64,000 nucleotides of DNA from Candidatus [Bacteroides] periocalifornicus. Its GTDB lineage: Bacteria > Bacteroidota > Bacteroidia > Bacteroidales > CAJPTX01. Made by a program: the position numbers and the translations under genes. Below the pieces are notes generated by a model, which saw only the letters and a list, made by a program, of their open reading frames with translations, made no database searches and was not told the origin of the DNA. This document shows positions 1 through 8,678 of the stretch, piece after piece (within the stretch, counting starts at the first letter, position 1; every line of letters begins with the position of its first letter). The stretch covers positions 59,723-123,722 of the forward strand of contig LIIK01000002.1 of the NCBI GenBank assembly GCA_001421095.1, written 5' to 3'.

Positions 1-635
1 CGAAGGCTGGGTATCGCCTCAAGCAGATCAAGGTAGGCTCTGAGACCTTCACCACCAGCCCGCAGGAGTATACGGTGAACGAGGACGTTACGGTATCAGC
101 TGAGTTTGACGCCGAGTCTGTAGTAAAATCTACTGTTCATATAACTACACCGAATCCAACAGAGGGGAATCTTGAGGTGAAGCTCAATGATGTAACGCTG
201 TCCGATGGTGCTCTGGTAGATGATGGGGCAGAGCTTACCATCATTGCAACCCCCTCCAACGGCTTTAAGCTCAAGTCCATTACCATCAATGGGGACATCA
301 TCAGCGCAACTAATCCCATAACCTACAGGGTTGCTGGCAACGTGTTCATTTCTGCACAATTCATAGCCGCGCAAGATATTCCCAATCCGGTAGAATCGCT
401 GCTGGAGGTCGGTATTGCGCAGAATCCGTTCGTAGAGTTGCTAACCCTGACGAATACCCAGCAGGTGGTTCGCTATACCGTAGTAAACGCCCTCGGTGTT
501 ACCGTGGCAGCTGGGTATAACTCTGGGAGTTCGACCATAGCCCTAGGAGCGAACAGTTGGCCTGCTGGGCTATACATCGTGCGCCTAGAGGGTACGAGCG
601 GCACCCGCACGATACGGGCGCTTAAGGGCCGGTAA
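1..635 (+). CDS. Secreted protein with InlB-like repeats and a type IX secretion C-terminal sorting domain (5' partial)
   Basis: The reading frame is open from base 3 to the TAA at 633-635, so the gene begins upstream of the window. Two similar stretches with the pattern G-[YF]-[RK]-L-K-x-I ... V-[ST]-[AV]-x-F (about bases 9-113 and 258-362) look like the divergent InlB B-repeat found in Bacteroidota surface proteins. The last ~70 residues (NPF near base 423, then V-x-[YN]-x-x-G near 485 and P-A-G-L-Y-I-V near 562) match the type A sorting signal used by the type IX secretion system. The protein is therefore expected to be exported across the outer membrane and attached to the surface. The activity of the missing N-terminal part is unknown. 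Confidence 0.8.
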   Translation, partial: KAGYRLKQIKVGSETFTTSPQEYTVNEDVTVSAEFDAESVVKSTVHITTPNPTEGNLEVKLNDVTLSDGALVDDGAELTIIATPSNGFKLKSITINGDIISATNPITYRVAGNVFISAQFIAAQDIPNPVESLLEVGIAQNPFVELLTLTNTQQVVRYTVVNALGVTVAAGYNSGSSTIALGANSWPAGLYIVRLEGTSGTRTIRALKGR

Positions 636-658
636 GCAGGTTAGGTTGCACTTAAGAA

Positions 659-698
659 GGCTGCGGTGGTCTTGTGACTATCGCAGCCCTCTTTTTTT
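659..698 (+). terminator. Rho-independent terminator after the surface protein
   Basis: A 7-bp GC-rich stem (659-665 with 682-688), with further pairing of GTC and GAC inside, is followed by a run of seven T (692-698). Confidence 0.8.
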
Positions 699-843
699 AT
701 GTTGTGAAAACTAAAGGAATGATTGCCTGATACGGGGCCTCTTAGAGAAGGCTGAAATTTTCGCATTTGCAGGGCGGTAGTAGCCATTGCGAAAGAGGTA
801 GGAGTAACGTTTAGTTGAACGAGCATTCTAACCGTATTTTCCC

Positions 844-852
844 TACCTTTGC
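844..852 (+). promoter_or_regulatory. Bacteroidota -7 promoter element for the BcgI-like RM operon
   Basis: TACCTTTGC lies 36 bases before the ATG at 888 and matches the TAnnTTTGC consensus of the primary sigma factor in this phylum. No convincing -33 element was seen at the usual spacing. Confidence 0.65.
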
Positions 853-887
853 CACCTGTAGGAATAGCTTGAATGTGAGGAACGATT

Positions 888-2834
888 ATGGCACGGCGAG
901 AGATCGATACGGACTTCTGGGTGAAGTCGATGCTCGGGGAGGCGGGCATTGCGCTTACAGCTCAGGGAGGCGGTACTAAGGAGATAGAGGCTGCGCTGCA
1001 AACGGCCTCGAAGGCTGGCACTGGACGGGCGGGTTACCCAGAGTTCTGCGGCACGGTGAAGGGGGAGTACCTCATTGTGATAGAGGATAAGGCCGACCTC
1101 GACAGGCATCTCGAGCGTGACGACCGTGGGCTCATAGACCAGGCTATACCCGCAGTACAGGACTACGCGGTGAACGGCGCGCTGTTCTACGCATTGCACC
1201 TAGCCAAACATACGGGCTACCGGAAGATCTTTGCGTTGGGCATCTCTGGCTCTGAGAAACGACACCGAATAACGCCGCTATTCGTGAACGAACGGGGTGA
1301 GTACAAGGAACTCGCTGAGCTCAGCACCCTCATCTCGTTCGCCGAGGCAAACATCGATGCCTACTACACCCACGAGGTGCTGGGGGTGGAGACCCCGGTG
1401 GAGAAGGAGACAGCCCAGATACTACGAGAGGCGCAGGCTCTGCATGAGGATCTGCGCAGCTATGGGAGCATTCAGGATAAGGATAAGCCGTTGATAGTCT
1501 CGGGTATCCTCCTTGCGCTGCAGGAGATAGAGACCAAGACCTTCAGCATAGAGATGCTGAGCGGCGACCAGGTAGGCAAGACGGATGGGCAGAAGCTCTA
1601 CGATGCGATAGATGCCAACCTGCGGCGCGCGAGGGTATCGCCCCAGACGAAGCTGGACCTGGTGCTCAACCAGTTCTCTGTGATCCGCGATACGAAGGTG
1701 ATCAATGAGGTGCACCCCGCGCTGGGTAAGACCCCGCTGCGCCACTACACCGAGTTCCTCTACAAGAGCATATACCAGAGCCTGCGCTACGGGCACTCTG
1801 CCGAGGACTACCTAGGGCGGTTCTACGGGGAGTTCATGTCATACTCCGGGGGCGATGGGCAGTCGTTGGGCATAGTGCTTACCCCGCGGCATATCACAGA
1901 GCTCTTCTGCCAGCTGGTAGATATTAAGCCGACCGATAGGGTGCTCGACCCCTGCTGTGGCACGGGAGGTTTCCTGATTGCTGCAATGCACCGCATGCTC
2001 CAGCAGGCCAACACTGAGGGTGAGCGTAGAGCAATCAGGCAGAATAACCTGCATGGGATAGAATCGCAGAGCTATATGTTCACCATTGCAACAACCAACA
2101 TGATTCTCCGTGGCGATGGGAAGAGCAACCTAGACAATGAGGATTTCCTCAAGTGCCGTCCAGAGCAGCTCCAGCTCAAGGGCTGCAATGTGGGGATGAT
2201 GAATCCTCCGTATTCGCAGGGAACAAAGCAGACGCCAAACCTCTACGAGATCAACTTCACCGAGCACCTGCTCAATTCGATAACCAAAGGGGGGCGGGTG
2301 GTGGTGATCATCCCGCAGTCAGCTCTAACGGGCAAGACCCGCGAGGAGCAGGCCGTGAAGGAGAGCATCCTCAAGCACCATACGCTAGAGGGGGTGATTA
2401 CGCTTAACAAGAACACATTCTACGGTGTGGGAACCAGCCCCTGCATTGCGGTATTCACGGCAGGTATCCCGCATGATTTTGAGCACCAGGAGTGCAAGTT
2501 CATCAACTTTGAAGACGATGGCTATAGAGTGGCCAAGCACGTAGGGCTCTTGGAAACAAGTGCTGCCCGAGATCGGCTACAGCTCCTGCTTGACGTGTGG
2601 CACAATAGGGTAACGGAGTACGAAAGCCGGTTCTGTGTGAAGACCACAATTGAGGCGAAGGACGAGTGGTTGCATGCGTTCTACTACTTTGACGATAGCA
2701 TCCCGAGCGCGGAGGCATTCACGCAGACAATGGCAGATTATCTCTCGTTCCAGTTCACCATGCTCACCCACGGGCGGGGCTACCTATTCGACAATGCCGA
2801 GAGCGCGGACGGCAAGCCCGAGGGGGATCCATGA
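888..2834 (+). CDS. BcgI-like (type IIB) restriction-modification subunit A: nuclease fused to N6-adenine methyltransferase
   Basis: 648 residues. The N-terminal part carries a PD-(D/E)xK-type nuclease signature: P51-E52, then E66-D67-K68. The C-terminal two thirds form a gamma-class N6-adenine methyltransferase with SAM motif D-P-C-C-G-T-G-G-F (about 353-361) and catalytic N-P-P-Y (439-442). The partner directly downstream is a two-TRD specificity subunit. From memory, BcgI A and B subunits are about 637 and 341 residues; this pair is 648 and 345, and no separate hsdR helicase gene is present. A BcgI-like system that cuts on both sides of a bipartite site therefore fits better than type I. 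It has its own promoter at 844 and shares its reading frame with the downstream gene, separated only by the TGA at 2832. Confidence 0.85.
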   Translation: MARREIDTDFWVKSMLGEAGIALTAQGGGTKEIEAALQTASKAGTGRAGYPEFCGTVKGEYLIVIEDKADLDRHLERDDRGLIDQAIPAVQDYAVNGALFYALHLAKHTGYRKIFALGISGSEKRHRITPLFVNERGEYKELAELSTLISFAEANIDAYYTHEVLGVETPVEKETAQILREAQALHEDLRSYGSIQDKDKPLIVSGILLALQEIETKTFSIEMLSGDQVGKTDGQKLYDAIDANLRRARVSPQTKLDLVLNQFSVIRDTKVINEVHPALGKTPLRHYTEFLYKSIYQSLRYGHSAEDYLGRFYGEFMSYSGGDGQSLGIVLTPRHITELFCQLVDIKPTDRVLDPCCGTGGFLIAAMHRMLQQANTEGERRAIRQNNLHGIESQSYMFTIATTNMILRGDGKSNLDNEDFLKCRPEQLQLKGCNVGMMNPPYSQGTKQTPNLYEINFTEHLLNSITKGGRVVVIIPQSALTGKTREEQAVKESILKHHTLEGVITLNKNTFYGVGTSPCIAVFTAGIPHDFEHQECKFINFEDDGYRVAKHVGLLETSAARDRLQLLLDVWHNRVTEYESRFCVKTTIEAKDEWLHAFYYFDDSIPSAEAFTQTMADYLSFQFTMLTHGRGYLFDNAESADGKPEGDP

Positions 2835-2852
2835 CTGCCTGAACTGGAGGTA

Positions 2853-3890
2853 GTGGAGTGGAGGAAGTTCCAGGTCAAGCATCTCTTCGATATCAGGATC
2901 GGCAAAAGTGTTGATGGGAATAAAATAGATCGGACGGGAAGCTATGCGTATGTTACCCGAAAGGAGACAACTAATGGGGTAGATGGATTCGCCTCTGACG
3001 ATGCCGATAAATTATGCCAGGATTGCCCAGTGATTACAATAGGCAATGAAACGGCTAAACCCTTTGTCCACACCTATCCATTTTTCACGGGTACCAAGGT
3101 CAATATACTGAAGCCCAAGGAGCGTGTTTCAGAGTACTCATTGCTGTTCATTGCTACGAGTCTAGAGCAGCATAAGTCGAAATATTCCTACGCGTATACG
3201 ATAAATTCTGCCCGGCTTAGCGAGCAGGTCATCCTCCTGCCAACCCTAGATGACGGGATGCCCAATTGGCATTTCATGTCGGCCTACATGCGGCAAGAAG
3301 AGGCTCGCCTACTCGTCCAAACCCTCCCGCGGCTAGAGCGGCAACTAGCAGGCGGAAGTGCCGAGCCTGTAGGGCTTCCCAGCAGGCCTTGGCGAGCCTA
3401 TCGGCTGCTCGACCTCTTTGAGGCAAGGCGGGGCAACCAGAACCACATGGCGGCGCTCGCCCCCGGTTTCACCCCCTTGATCTCCGCCAAGAAGTGGAAC
3501 AACGGTGTGAAGGATTTCGTGGAAGAGGGGTCTAAGGGCCTATTCCCTCGGCACTGCATCACGCTCAACAATGACGGGGACGGTGGGGCAGGTCTGGCAT
3601 TCTACCAACCGTTTGCAGCTGCGGTGGACAGCCATGTTACGGTGCTGCTGCCGCGGGAGCGTGTAGGTAGAGGGGCGTTGCTATTCGCAGTGCGCTGCAT
3701 CTCGGCGCAGCGGGCCAAGTATGGGCATGGCTACTCAATAAGCAGCGATAGGCTACGTGGATTCCGCCTTATGCTGCCTGTAGGGGAGGATGGGAACCCC
3801 AACTGGGATTTCATGGAGGCCTACATGCGGCGGGAGGAGCAGGAGGGGCTGGCTAGGGGGTTGGGGTACTTTAAAGGGAAGAGGAAATAG
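2853..3890 (+). CDS. Specificity (S / BcgI B-like) subunit with two target-recognition domains
   Basis: 345 residues made of two half-repeats, each a target recognition domain followed by a conserved helix: P-N-W-H-F-M-S-A-Y-M-R-Q-E-E near residues 138-151 and P-N-W-D-F-M-E-A-Y-M-R-R-E-E near 315-328. This is the HsdS architecture that reads a bipartite DNA site and docks on the methylase subunit. The start is uncertain: GTG 2853 is the only usable start in frame, and the GGAGG at 2846-2850 is too close to act as its ribosome site. An ATG at 2831 overlaps the upstream stop (ATGA) but meets TGA after three codons; removing one base there would join it to this frame. The operon ends at a terminator at 3960. 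Confidence 0.85.
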   Translation: MEWRKFQVKHLFDIRIGKSVDGNKIDRTGSYAYVTRKETTNGVDGFASDDADKLCQDCPVITIGNETAKPFVHTYPFFTGTKVNILKPKERVSEYSLLFIATSLEQHKSKYSYAYTINSARLSEQVILLPTLDDGMPNWHFMSAYMRQEEARLLVQTLPRLERQLAGGSAEPVGLPSRPWRAYRLLDLFEARRGNQNHMAALAPGFTPLISAKKWNNGVKDFVEEGSKGLFPRHCITLNNDGDGGAGLAFYQPFAAAVDSHVTVLLPRERVGRGALLFAVRCISAQRAKYGHGYSISSDRLRGFRLMLPVGEDGNPNWDFMEAYMRREEQEGLARGLGYFKGKRK

Positions 3891-3959
3891 CCCAAACGGA
3901 GCGCGCAGGGCAAAGGAATGTAGTGCCATTTTCGGCTGGTGGGCGTGGGTATTCATGAT

Positions 3960-3994
3960 CCCCTTATGCGTAAAAAGCATGAGGGGCTTTTTTT
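3960..3994 (+). terminator. Rho-independent terminator of the BcgI-like operon
   Basis: A 10-bp stem (3960-3969 with 3977-3986, one G-U wobble), a 7-base loop and a T7 tract (3988-3994). Confidence 0.85.
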
Positions 3995-4012
3995 GCAAGA
4001 ACGGTTGAATGG

Positions 4013-4152
4013 AGACCTCTGCAAAAGTCCCGTATGGGTTTAATCTTTTTCCTCTTCTCGCAAATAAATAGGTTTTAATCAATCACATCCATTTCTCGAA
4101 GACGGTAGCGACGCGGCGTGCCGCGTCGTTCATGTGATTTTTGCAGAGGTCT
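4013..4152 (-). mobile_element. MITE-like element, copy A, with terminal inverted repeats and a possible target duplication
   Basis: Perfect 14-bp terminal inverted repeats AGACCTCTGCAAAA (4013-4026, inverted at 4139-4152) bound a 140-bp non-coding element. It is flanked by a 7-bp direct repeat TGAATGG (4006-4012 and 4153-4159), as expected of a target-site duplication. The interior contains a short palindrome around GCGGC/GCCGC (about 4110-4128). Read on the minus strand it aligns along its length with copies at 35788 and 45247. No transposase is encoded. Confidence 0.8.
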
Positions 4153-4309
4153 TGAATGGCATCTGGAAGGAGGAGCAGGGTAGCATGTTTGGCGTTGCAC
4201 AGAGCGTGAATAGGGTCTGATTATCACTCCAAAAAGGGGATTTTTTGCCTAAACGAAGGGAAATGCTCCGGTGCCTTTGCGTAAAAATTCGTATCTTGTA
4301 GATTTTCAC

Positions 4310-4317
4310 TATATTTG
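4310..4317 (+). promoter_or_regulatory. -7 promoter element TATATTTG for the TPR protein
   Basis: TATATTTG matches TAnnTTTG and lies 28 bases before the ATG at 4345. Confidence 0.55.
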
Positions 4318-4344
4318 TTGTATCAAACTAACACAGCAAGCATC

Positions 4345-5091
4345 ATGAGATACCTATTCACTTTCATATTGGCAATCTGCCTATCGTTCAGCGCGTTTTC
4401 CCAGAGTTCCACACCTCTCATGGGTATCGAAGGCAAGATAGGGGCAGCTCTTGGACGCTCGTTCGCCATGCAGAATCTTTCTTCGCTCGATAGCCTCGAT
4501 GGGGTGCTCTCTGCTGATGCCCTGAAGGCCAACCGTCTGGCGGCCTACTGGCGCAATTTCATCCAGTACTACCGTAGCGTCTACTACCTCAAGACGGGCG
4601 ACCGTAGCGCAAGCGAGAAGGCGATCAACCAGGCAATTGGGAGTATAGAGTCGCTAGGCGACAAGAGTGCAGAGGACTGGGCGCTGCTGGCAGCCTGCCA
4701 GAGCTTCGGGCTGATGTTCAAGAATGGCGCAGAGGCTGGCGCACTCTTGCAGAAGGTGGGTGAAAGTGCCCACAAGGCGTTGGAGCTAGACCCCACGAAT
4801 GCCCGGGCGTGGTTCGTTCTCGGACAGTCAGACTACTACACCCCTGCGCAGTTCGGCGGTGGCAAGAAGGCTGAGGGCTACCTGCTGAAGGCGGCCAATA
4901 GTACGCAGCCTGCTGTAGAGGGCGGAACGATGCCCACCTGGGGGCGTGAGCAGGCAATAGGGATGCTCATTGACCTCTACGCAAAGCAGGAGAAATGGGC
5001 AGAGGCTAAGCAATGGCTCGGGGTGGCTGAGCGTGACTATCCACAGTCGCAATACCTAGAGCAGGCCCGCAAGGCTCTGGAGGGTAAGTAG
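4345..5091 (+). CDS. Secreted protein with TPR-like repeats
   Basis: About 248 residues. I chose the ATG at 4345 because it begins a clear signal peptide (M-R-Y-L-F-T-F-I-L-A-I-C-L-S-F-S-A-F-S) and leaves room for the promoter at 4310; in-frame codons upstream do not form a leader. The mature part is mostly helical. TPR-like units appear near residues 140-176 (K-A-L-E-L-D-P-T-N-A-R-A-W) and near the C-terminus (K-W-A-E-A-K-Q-W-L). A periplasmic or outer-membrane scaffold role is likely, but no partner is identified. The gene stands alone, with a TonB receptor 290 bases downstream on the same strand. Confidence 0.7.
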   Translation: MRYLFTFILAICLSFSAFSQSSTPLMGIEGKIGAALGRSFAMQNLSSLDSLDGVLSADALKANRLAAYWRNFIQYYRSVYYLKTGDRSASEKAINQAIGSIESLGDKSAEDWALLAACQSFGLMFKNGAEAGALLQKVGESAHKALELDPTNARAWFVLGQSDYYTPAQFGGGKKAEGYLLKAANSTQPAVEGGTMPTWGREQAIGMLIDLYAKQEKWAEAKQWLGVAERDYPQSQYLEQARKALEGK

Positions 5092-5381
5092 GAGGACTGA
5101 ATGGCCGCAGTGCCACCCGTGATGGAGTAGCTACGGAGCATGCCCCGTGGTGCTTTGCAGCGCGAGTCTTCTTCCACATGGAACTGTAAGTACCGTGGGG
5201 CATCCCGCTCCGCTTGATGAGGGTGTAAGGCTGGTGGCCAGAATAGGGTTCTTTTGTGGCGATTCCCCGCAACGAGTACTGCGGGATGGAATAGCAGATC
5301 GTCGAACGATGCCGCTATGGTGGGGTGCTGGCTATGGCATCTCCCGTGTGGCAACTCAACGTCCCTAACCCTGAAATATCC

Positions 5382-7580
5382 ATGTTGAGATTATCCCTAG
5401 GGGCTCTTTTATGCGGAGTGGTACTTGCGCTAGCCAGCCCGCTTGGCGTGGTGGCGCAGGAGGTTACCCTACAGGGTACCGTGGCTGATGGGGCGCAGAA
5501 ACCGTTGGCAGGAGCTACGATCTACCTGCAGCAACACCCGAGGAAGGGCGCAATATCGGGAGACGATGGACGCTTTCAGCTACGGGTGCCGCGGGAGGCT
5601 GTGGCTACCGACACGCTTGTGGTGCTGTACATGGGGCTCCAAACCGTTCGTCTGGCGCTTAGGGAGGTAGATGTGGACAAGCCGATTGCCATAAGAATGC
5701 AGAGCAACGAGCAACAGCTACGCGAGGTGGTGGTGCGTGCGAACCCCTCGGCCAGCCGTGAATTCAGCATCAGAGAGGTTAGCCGAATGGAGATCTACAG
5801 CATGCCCGATGCTGCGGGTGATGCCCTGAAGATGGTTGCCAGCCTCCCTGCATCTACCAACACCGAGGAGAGCGCCAACCCAGAGCTCCGTGGTAGCAGC
5901 GCAGACATGACCCGCGTGCTGGTGAATGGTGTGCCGATCAACAACCCCATGCGCTCTGGCCAGATAGATGGTACCGGGATGTTCAGCCTGCTGAACACTG
6001 AGCTGGTGGCTCGGCAGCGTGTGTACGCTAGCTGTCCGCCTGTGGTGTATGGCAATGCCACCGCGGGGCTGGTAGACATAGAGACGCCCAGCCAGCTAGA
6101 TCATCGCTACTCCACGGTGAGCCTTGCGCTCATGAATCTTGGGCTGATGCACGGTGAACCCCTCGGCGAGAAGAGCTTTGTGCAGCTATACGGCAATTAC
6201 CAGAATGGCGCGGGGCTCGTTTGGCTCAATCATCCCGAGCGGCTAAAGGGCTTCGCCGGCGGCGATGTGGGGGTTAATGCGCACTGGCAAATAGCCCAGA
6301 ATACCACGGCGAACCTCTATGCTTACGGAATAGACGAACGCTATAGGGCAAGGGCCTACAGCCTAGGCTATTGGGGTGATGCTACCGCCTCTCGTATGCG
6401 GAACTTCAATATACTCAACCTCAAGCAGCGCGTGGGCAATGGGTACGTGAGCCTCAACCTTGGCTCAGACCTCTCGCGCACCCAGTATGCCCATGGGGTG
6501 CTGGTAGCGGCCCAGCGTAATGCCTGGGGCTACGCAAACCTCGATTTTACCTACTACCCCTCCGCAGCGGTAGTTGTCCAGAGCGGAGCGGCATTCGAGT
6601 GGAGTAGGGTGCATTTCACTAACCAGTACCCCCTGTTCTACTACGCCCAGCAGCCCGATGCGCCGAGCGTTAGCTTTTCGCAAACCTTGCTCAATCGCCC
6701 CCTTGAACTCTACGCCTACGGGAGTGTGAAGGTGGGCGAGAAGATACGATTGGGCGCTGGTGTACGGGGGCGGTTACCGCTATTCGGGCAAGAGGCAGGC
6801 TACAGCTGCCAGGGGAGCGCTAGGTATCTGTTCACCGGGCAGCACTCCCTATTGGCCTCGGCGGGTTACTACACGGGGCACAGTATTCCACAGTTCTATA
6901 CGCAGGCATTCAGCCCCATACGCTCTCTACAGTATACCCTCGAATACACATGGGGCACCGCTATCACCCAGCTACAGTTGGCGGCGTACTACAAGCAGGA
7001 ATTCACGCAGGCGGGGCTCAGGGAGATTGGGGGCACGGGGCAAGGACTCGCGCTGTTTGATACACGTAGGAGGATATTCGGGCTTGAAGAGTACTTCCAA
7101 TGGGTTATCACCCCGAGGGTCTCATTCTCGTTCTCTTACACCTTCCTCTACGCTAAAATCAGGCTGAATGGGCGGTGGTACGATGCCCACAACCAAATGG
7201 ACGGCTTGGTGAAAGGAACTATAAGCTACAGTAGCGGGCTGCTGGGCTTCTTCTCCCTCTCGGGGAATTACCACCCAGGGCTTCACTACACCCCCATAGT
7301 GGGCGGTATTGCAGGGCATCCCTCGGCTGGCGGTGCTTACCAGCCCGTGTATGGCGAGCTGAACAGCGGGCAGCTGGGCTACTACCTCTCCTGCAATCTA
7401 CAGTGGAGCCGGCTCTTTCGCTTAGGCCCGGTGAGACTTATCACCTACGTGAGCCTGAGCAATATCCTTGGTCGGGCCAATCAGCGCTCGCCGATCTACA
7501 AGGCTGATTACAGCGGCATACAGGGCTACAATCATTACATGGGGCGGGTGCTATACGTGGGGTGTATGGTGGGGTGGTAG
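5382..7580 (+). CDS. TonB-dependent outer membrane receptor with N-terminal carboxypeptidase-like domain
   Basis: About 732 residues from the ATG at 5382, which starts a signal peptide ending around L-G-V-V-A-Q. Next comes a CarboxypepD-reg-like beta-sandwich (V-A-D-G-A-Q-K-P-L-A-G-A-T), then a TonB plug domain (L-R-G-S-S-A-D-M-T-R-V-L-V-N-G-V-P) and a long aromatic-rich beta-barrel that ends in W. It lacks the length and signatures of SusC, so it belongs to the broader receptor family that imports scarce nutrients or peptides using TonB energy. The substrate is unknown. It sits between two restriction-modification systems with no clear functional link to them. Confidence 0.8.
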   Translation: MLRLSLGALLCGVVLALASPLGVVAQEVTLQGTVADGAQKPLAGATIYLQQHPRKGAISGDDGRFQLRVPREAVATDTLVVLYMGLQTVRLALREVDVDKPIAIRMQSNEQQLREVVVRANPSASREFSIREVSRMEIYSMPDAAGDALKMVASLPASTNTEESANPELRGSSADMTRVLVNGVPINNPMRSGQIDGTGMFSLLNTELVARQRVYASCPPVVYGNATAGLVDIETPSQLDHRYSTVSLALMNLGLMHGEPLGEKSFVQLYGNYQNGAGLVWLNHPERLKGFAGGDVGVNAHWQIAQNTTANLYAYGIDERYRARAYSLGYWGDATASRMRNFNILNLKQRVGNGYVSLNLGSDLSRTQYAHGVLVAAQRNAWGYANLDFTYYPSAAVVVQSGAAFEWSRVHFTNQYPLFYYAQQPDAPSVSFSQTLLNRPLELYAYGSVKVGEKIRLGAGVRGRLPLFGQEAGYSCQGSARYLFTGQHSLLASAGYYTGHSIPQFYTQAFSPIRSLQYTLEYTWGTAITQLQLAAYYKQEFTQAGLREIGGTGQGLALFDTRRRIFGLEEYFQWVITPRVSFSFSYTFLYAKIRLNGRWYDAHNQMDGLVKGTISYSSGLLGFFSLSGNYHPGLHYTPIVGGIAGHPSAGGAYQPVYGELNSGQLGYYLSCNLQWSRLFRLGPVRLITYVSLSNILGRANQRSPIYKADYSGIQGYNHYMGRVLYVGCMVGW

Positions 7581-7628
7581 GGAGGGAGAGGGGAATGCTG
7601 CCCCTTTGCTTACCCCCATAAAAAACGC

Positions 7629-7637
7629 TACCTTCGC
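7629..7637 (+). promoter_or_regulatory. -7 promoter element TACCTTCGC for the adenine methylase
   Basis: TACCTTCGC differs from the consensus at one base and lies 45 bases before the ATG at 7682. Confidence 0.5.
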
Positions 7638-7681
7638 GGTATTATATGCGGGCAGGCCAGCGCTAGCATCTCTTGTGACGT

Positions 7682-8467
7682 ATGCGACCCATAGTGAAAT
7701 ACCGTGGAGGAAAGGCTAGGGAACTCCCCAAAATTCTCCGAAATCTGCCAGCCTACAGAGGGCGCTACGTAGAACCCTTCGTGGGTAGAGCCGCGCTGTT
7801 CTTCCACCTCGAACCCGGCCAGGCCATAGTGAATGACATCAACGCCAAGCTGGCCAATCCGAAAGCGCGCATACCCAATGCGAACGAGAGCCTCTACTAC
7901 CGCCTGCGCGATATGTACAATGGGCTTACCCCCGCAGAGTACTCCCCCGCCCTCCTCTACTACTTCATCAACAAGACCGCCTACTCGGGCATGATCCGGC
8001 ACAACGCCCGCGGCGAATACAACGTTCCCCACGGACGCTATCGGCATTTCCGGAGCGATGGGGTAACCCTGGCGCATAGCCAACTCCTACAGCGAGCCGA
8101 AGTGCTACAGGGTGACTACCGGCAGGTGTTCGACCTCCTGGAAACCGAAGATTTCGTATTCCTTGACCCTCCCTATGGCTGCCAGTTCACCGACTACGGC
8201 AATACAGAGTACCGCGATGGATTCGGCGAAAGCGAGCAGATTCGCCTCGCGGAGGATTTCCGCAACCTCCCCTGCCGGGCGATGCTAATCATAGGGAAAA
8301 CCCCGCTGACCGAACGCCTCTACCGTGGGCATATCGCCGAAGAGTACGCCAAGAGCTACGCGGTGAACATTCGAAATCGTTTCCAAGCCGGGGCGATACA
8401 CATGGTGATGACCAACTATGCGCAAGCACAAGCCCGCCTCTTTACAACATCACTATGGCGCAACTGA
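7682..8467 (+). CDS. D12-class (Dam-like) N6-adenine DNA methyltransferase
   Basis: 261 residues. The N-terminal V-K-Y-R-G-G-K and F-V-G-R-A-A (SAM binding, around residues 31-36) and the catalytic D-P-P-Y at 162-165 are the order expected of the alpha/D12 class, which methylates the N6 amino group of adenine. The length is normal for the family. It is followed on the same strand by a cytosine-5 methylase and a BsuBI/PstI-type nuclease, so it may be the second methylase of that system, as in two-methylase systems with asymmetric sites. The 211-base gap to the next gene also allows it to be a stand-alone methylase. Confidence 0.85.
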   Translation: MRPIVKYRGGKARELPKILRNLPAYRGRYVEPFVGRAALFFHLEPGQAIVNDINAKLANPKARIPNANESLYYRLRDMYNGLTPAEYSPALLYYFINKTAYSGMIRHNARGEYNVPHGRYRHFRSDGVTLAHSQLLQRAEVLQGDYRQVFDLLETEDFVFLDPPYGCQFTDYGNTEYRDGFGESEQIRLAEDFRNLPCRAMLIIGKTPLTERLYRGHIAEEYAKSYAVNIRNRFQAGAIHMVMTNYAQAQARLFTTSLWRN

Positions 8468-8678
8468 GAGGGAAAATGCTGTTTCTCACTACCTCTCCTC
8501 GCAGCCCAGAAAAAATGGTAGCAGAAATCGCGCTGCTCGCTAAACATTTCCTGCCGTTTGAATAATCTTTTCATCAATTTACACCTTCTGATTATTAATG
8601 AGATGCCTTGCGAAACGGGCATTCTCCCTCTCGGGCAAAGTGCCTCTTTGTTGTGAATTTCTCTACCTACGCATTTCT

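Noticed and set aside
888..3890. Classical type I restriction system (hsdM/hsdS)
   Set aside because: No hsdR helicase-nuclease is nearby, while the methylase subunit itself carries an N-terminal nuclease motif and both lengths fit BcgI-like subunits.
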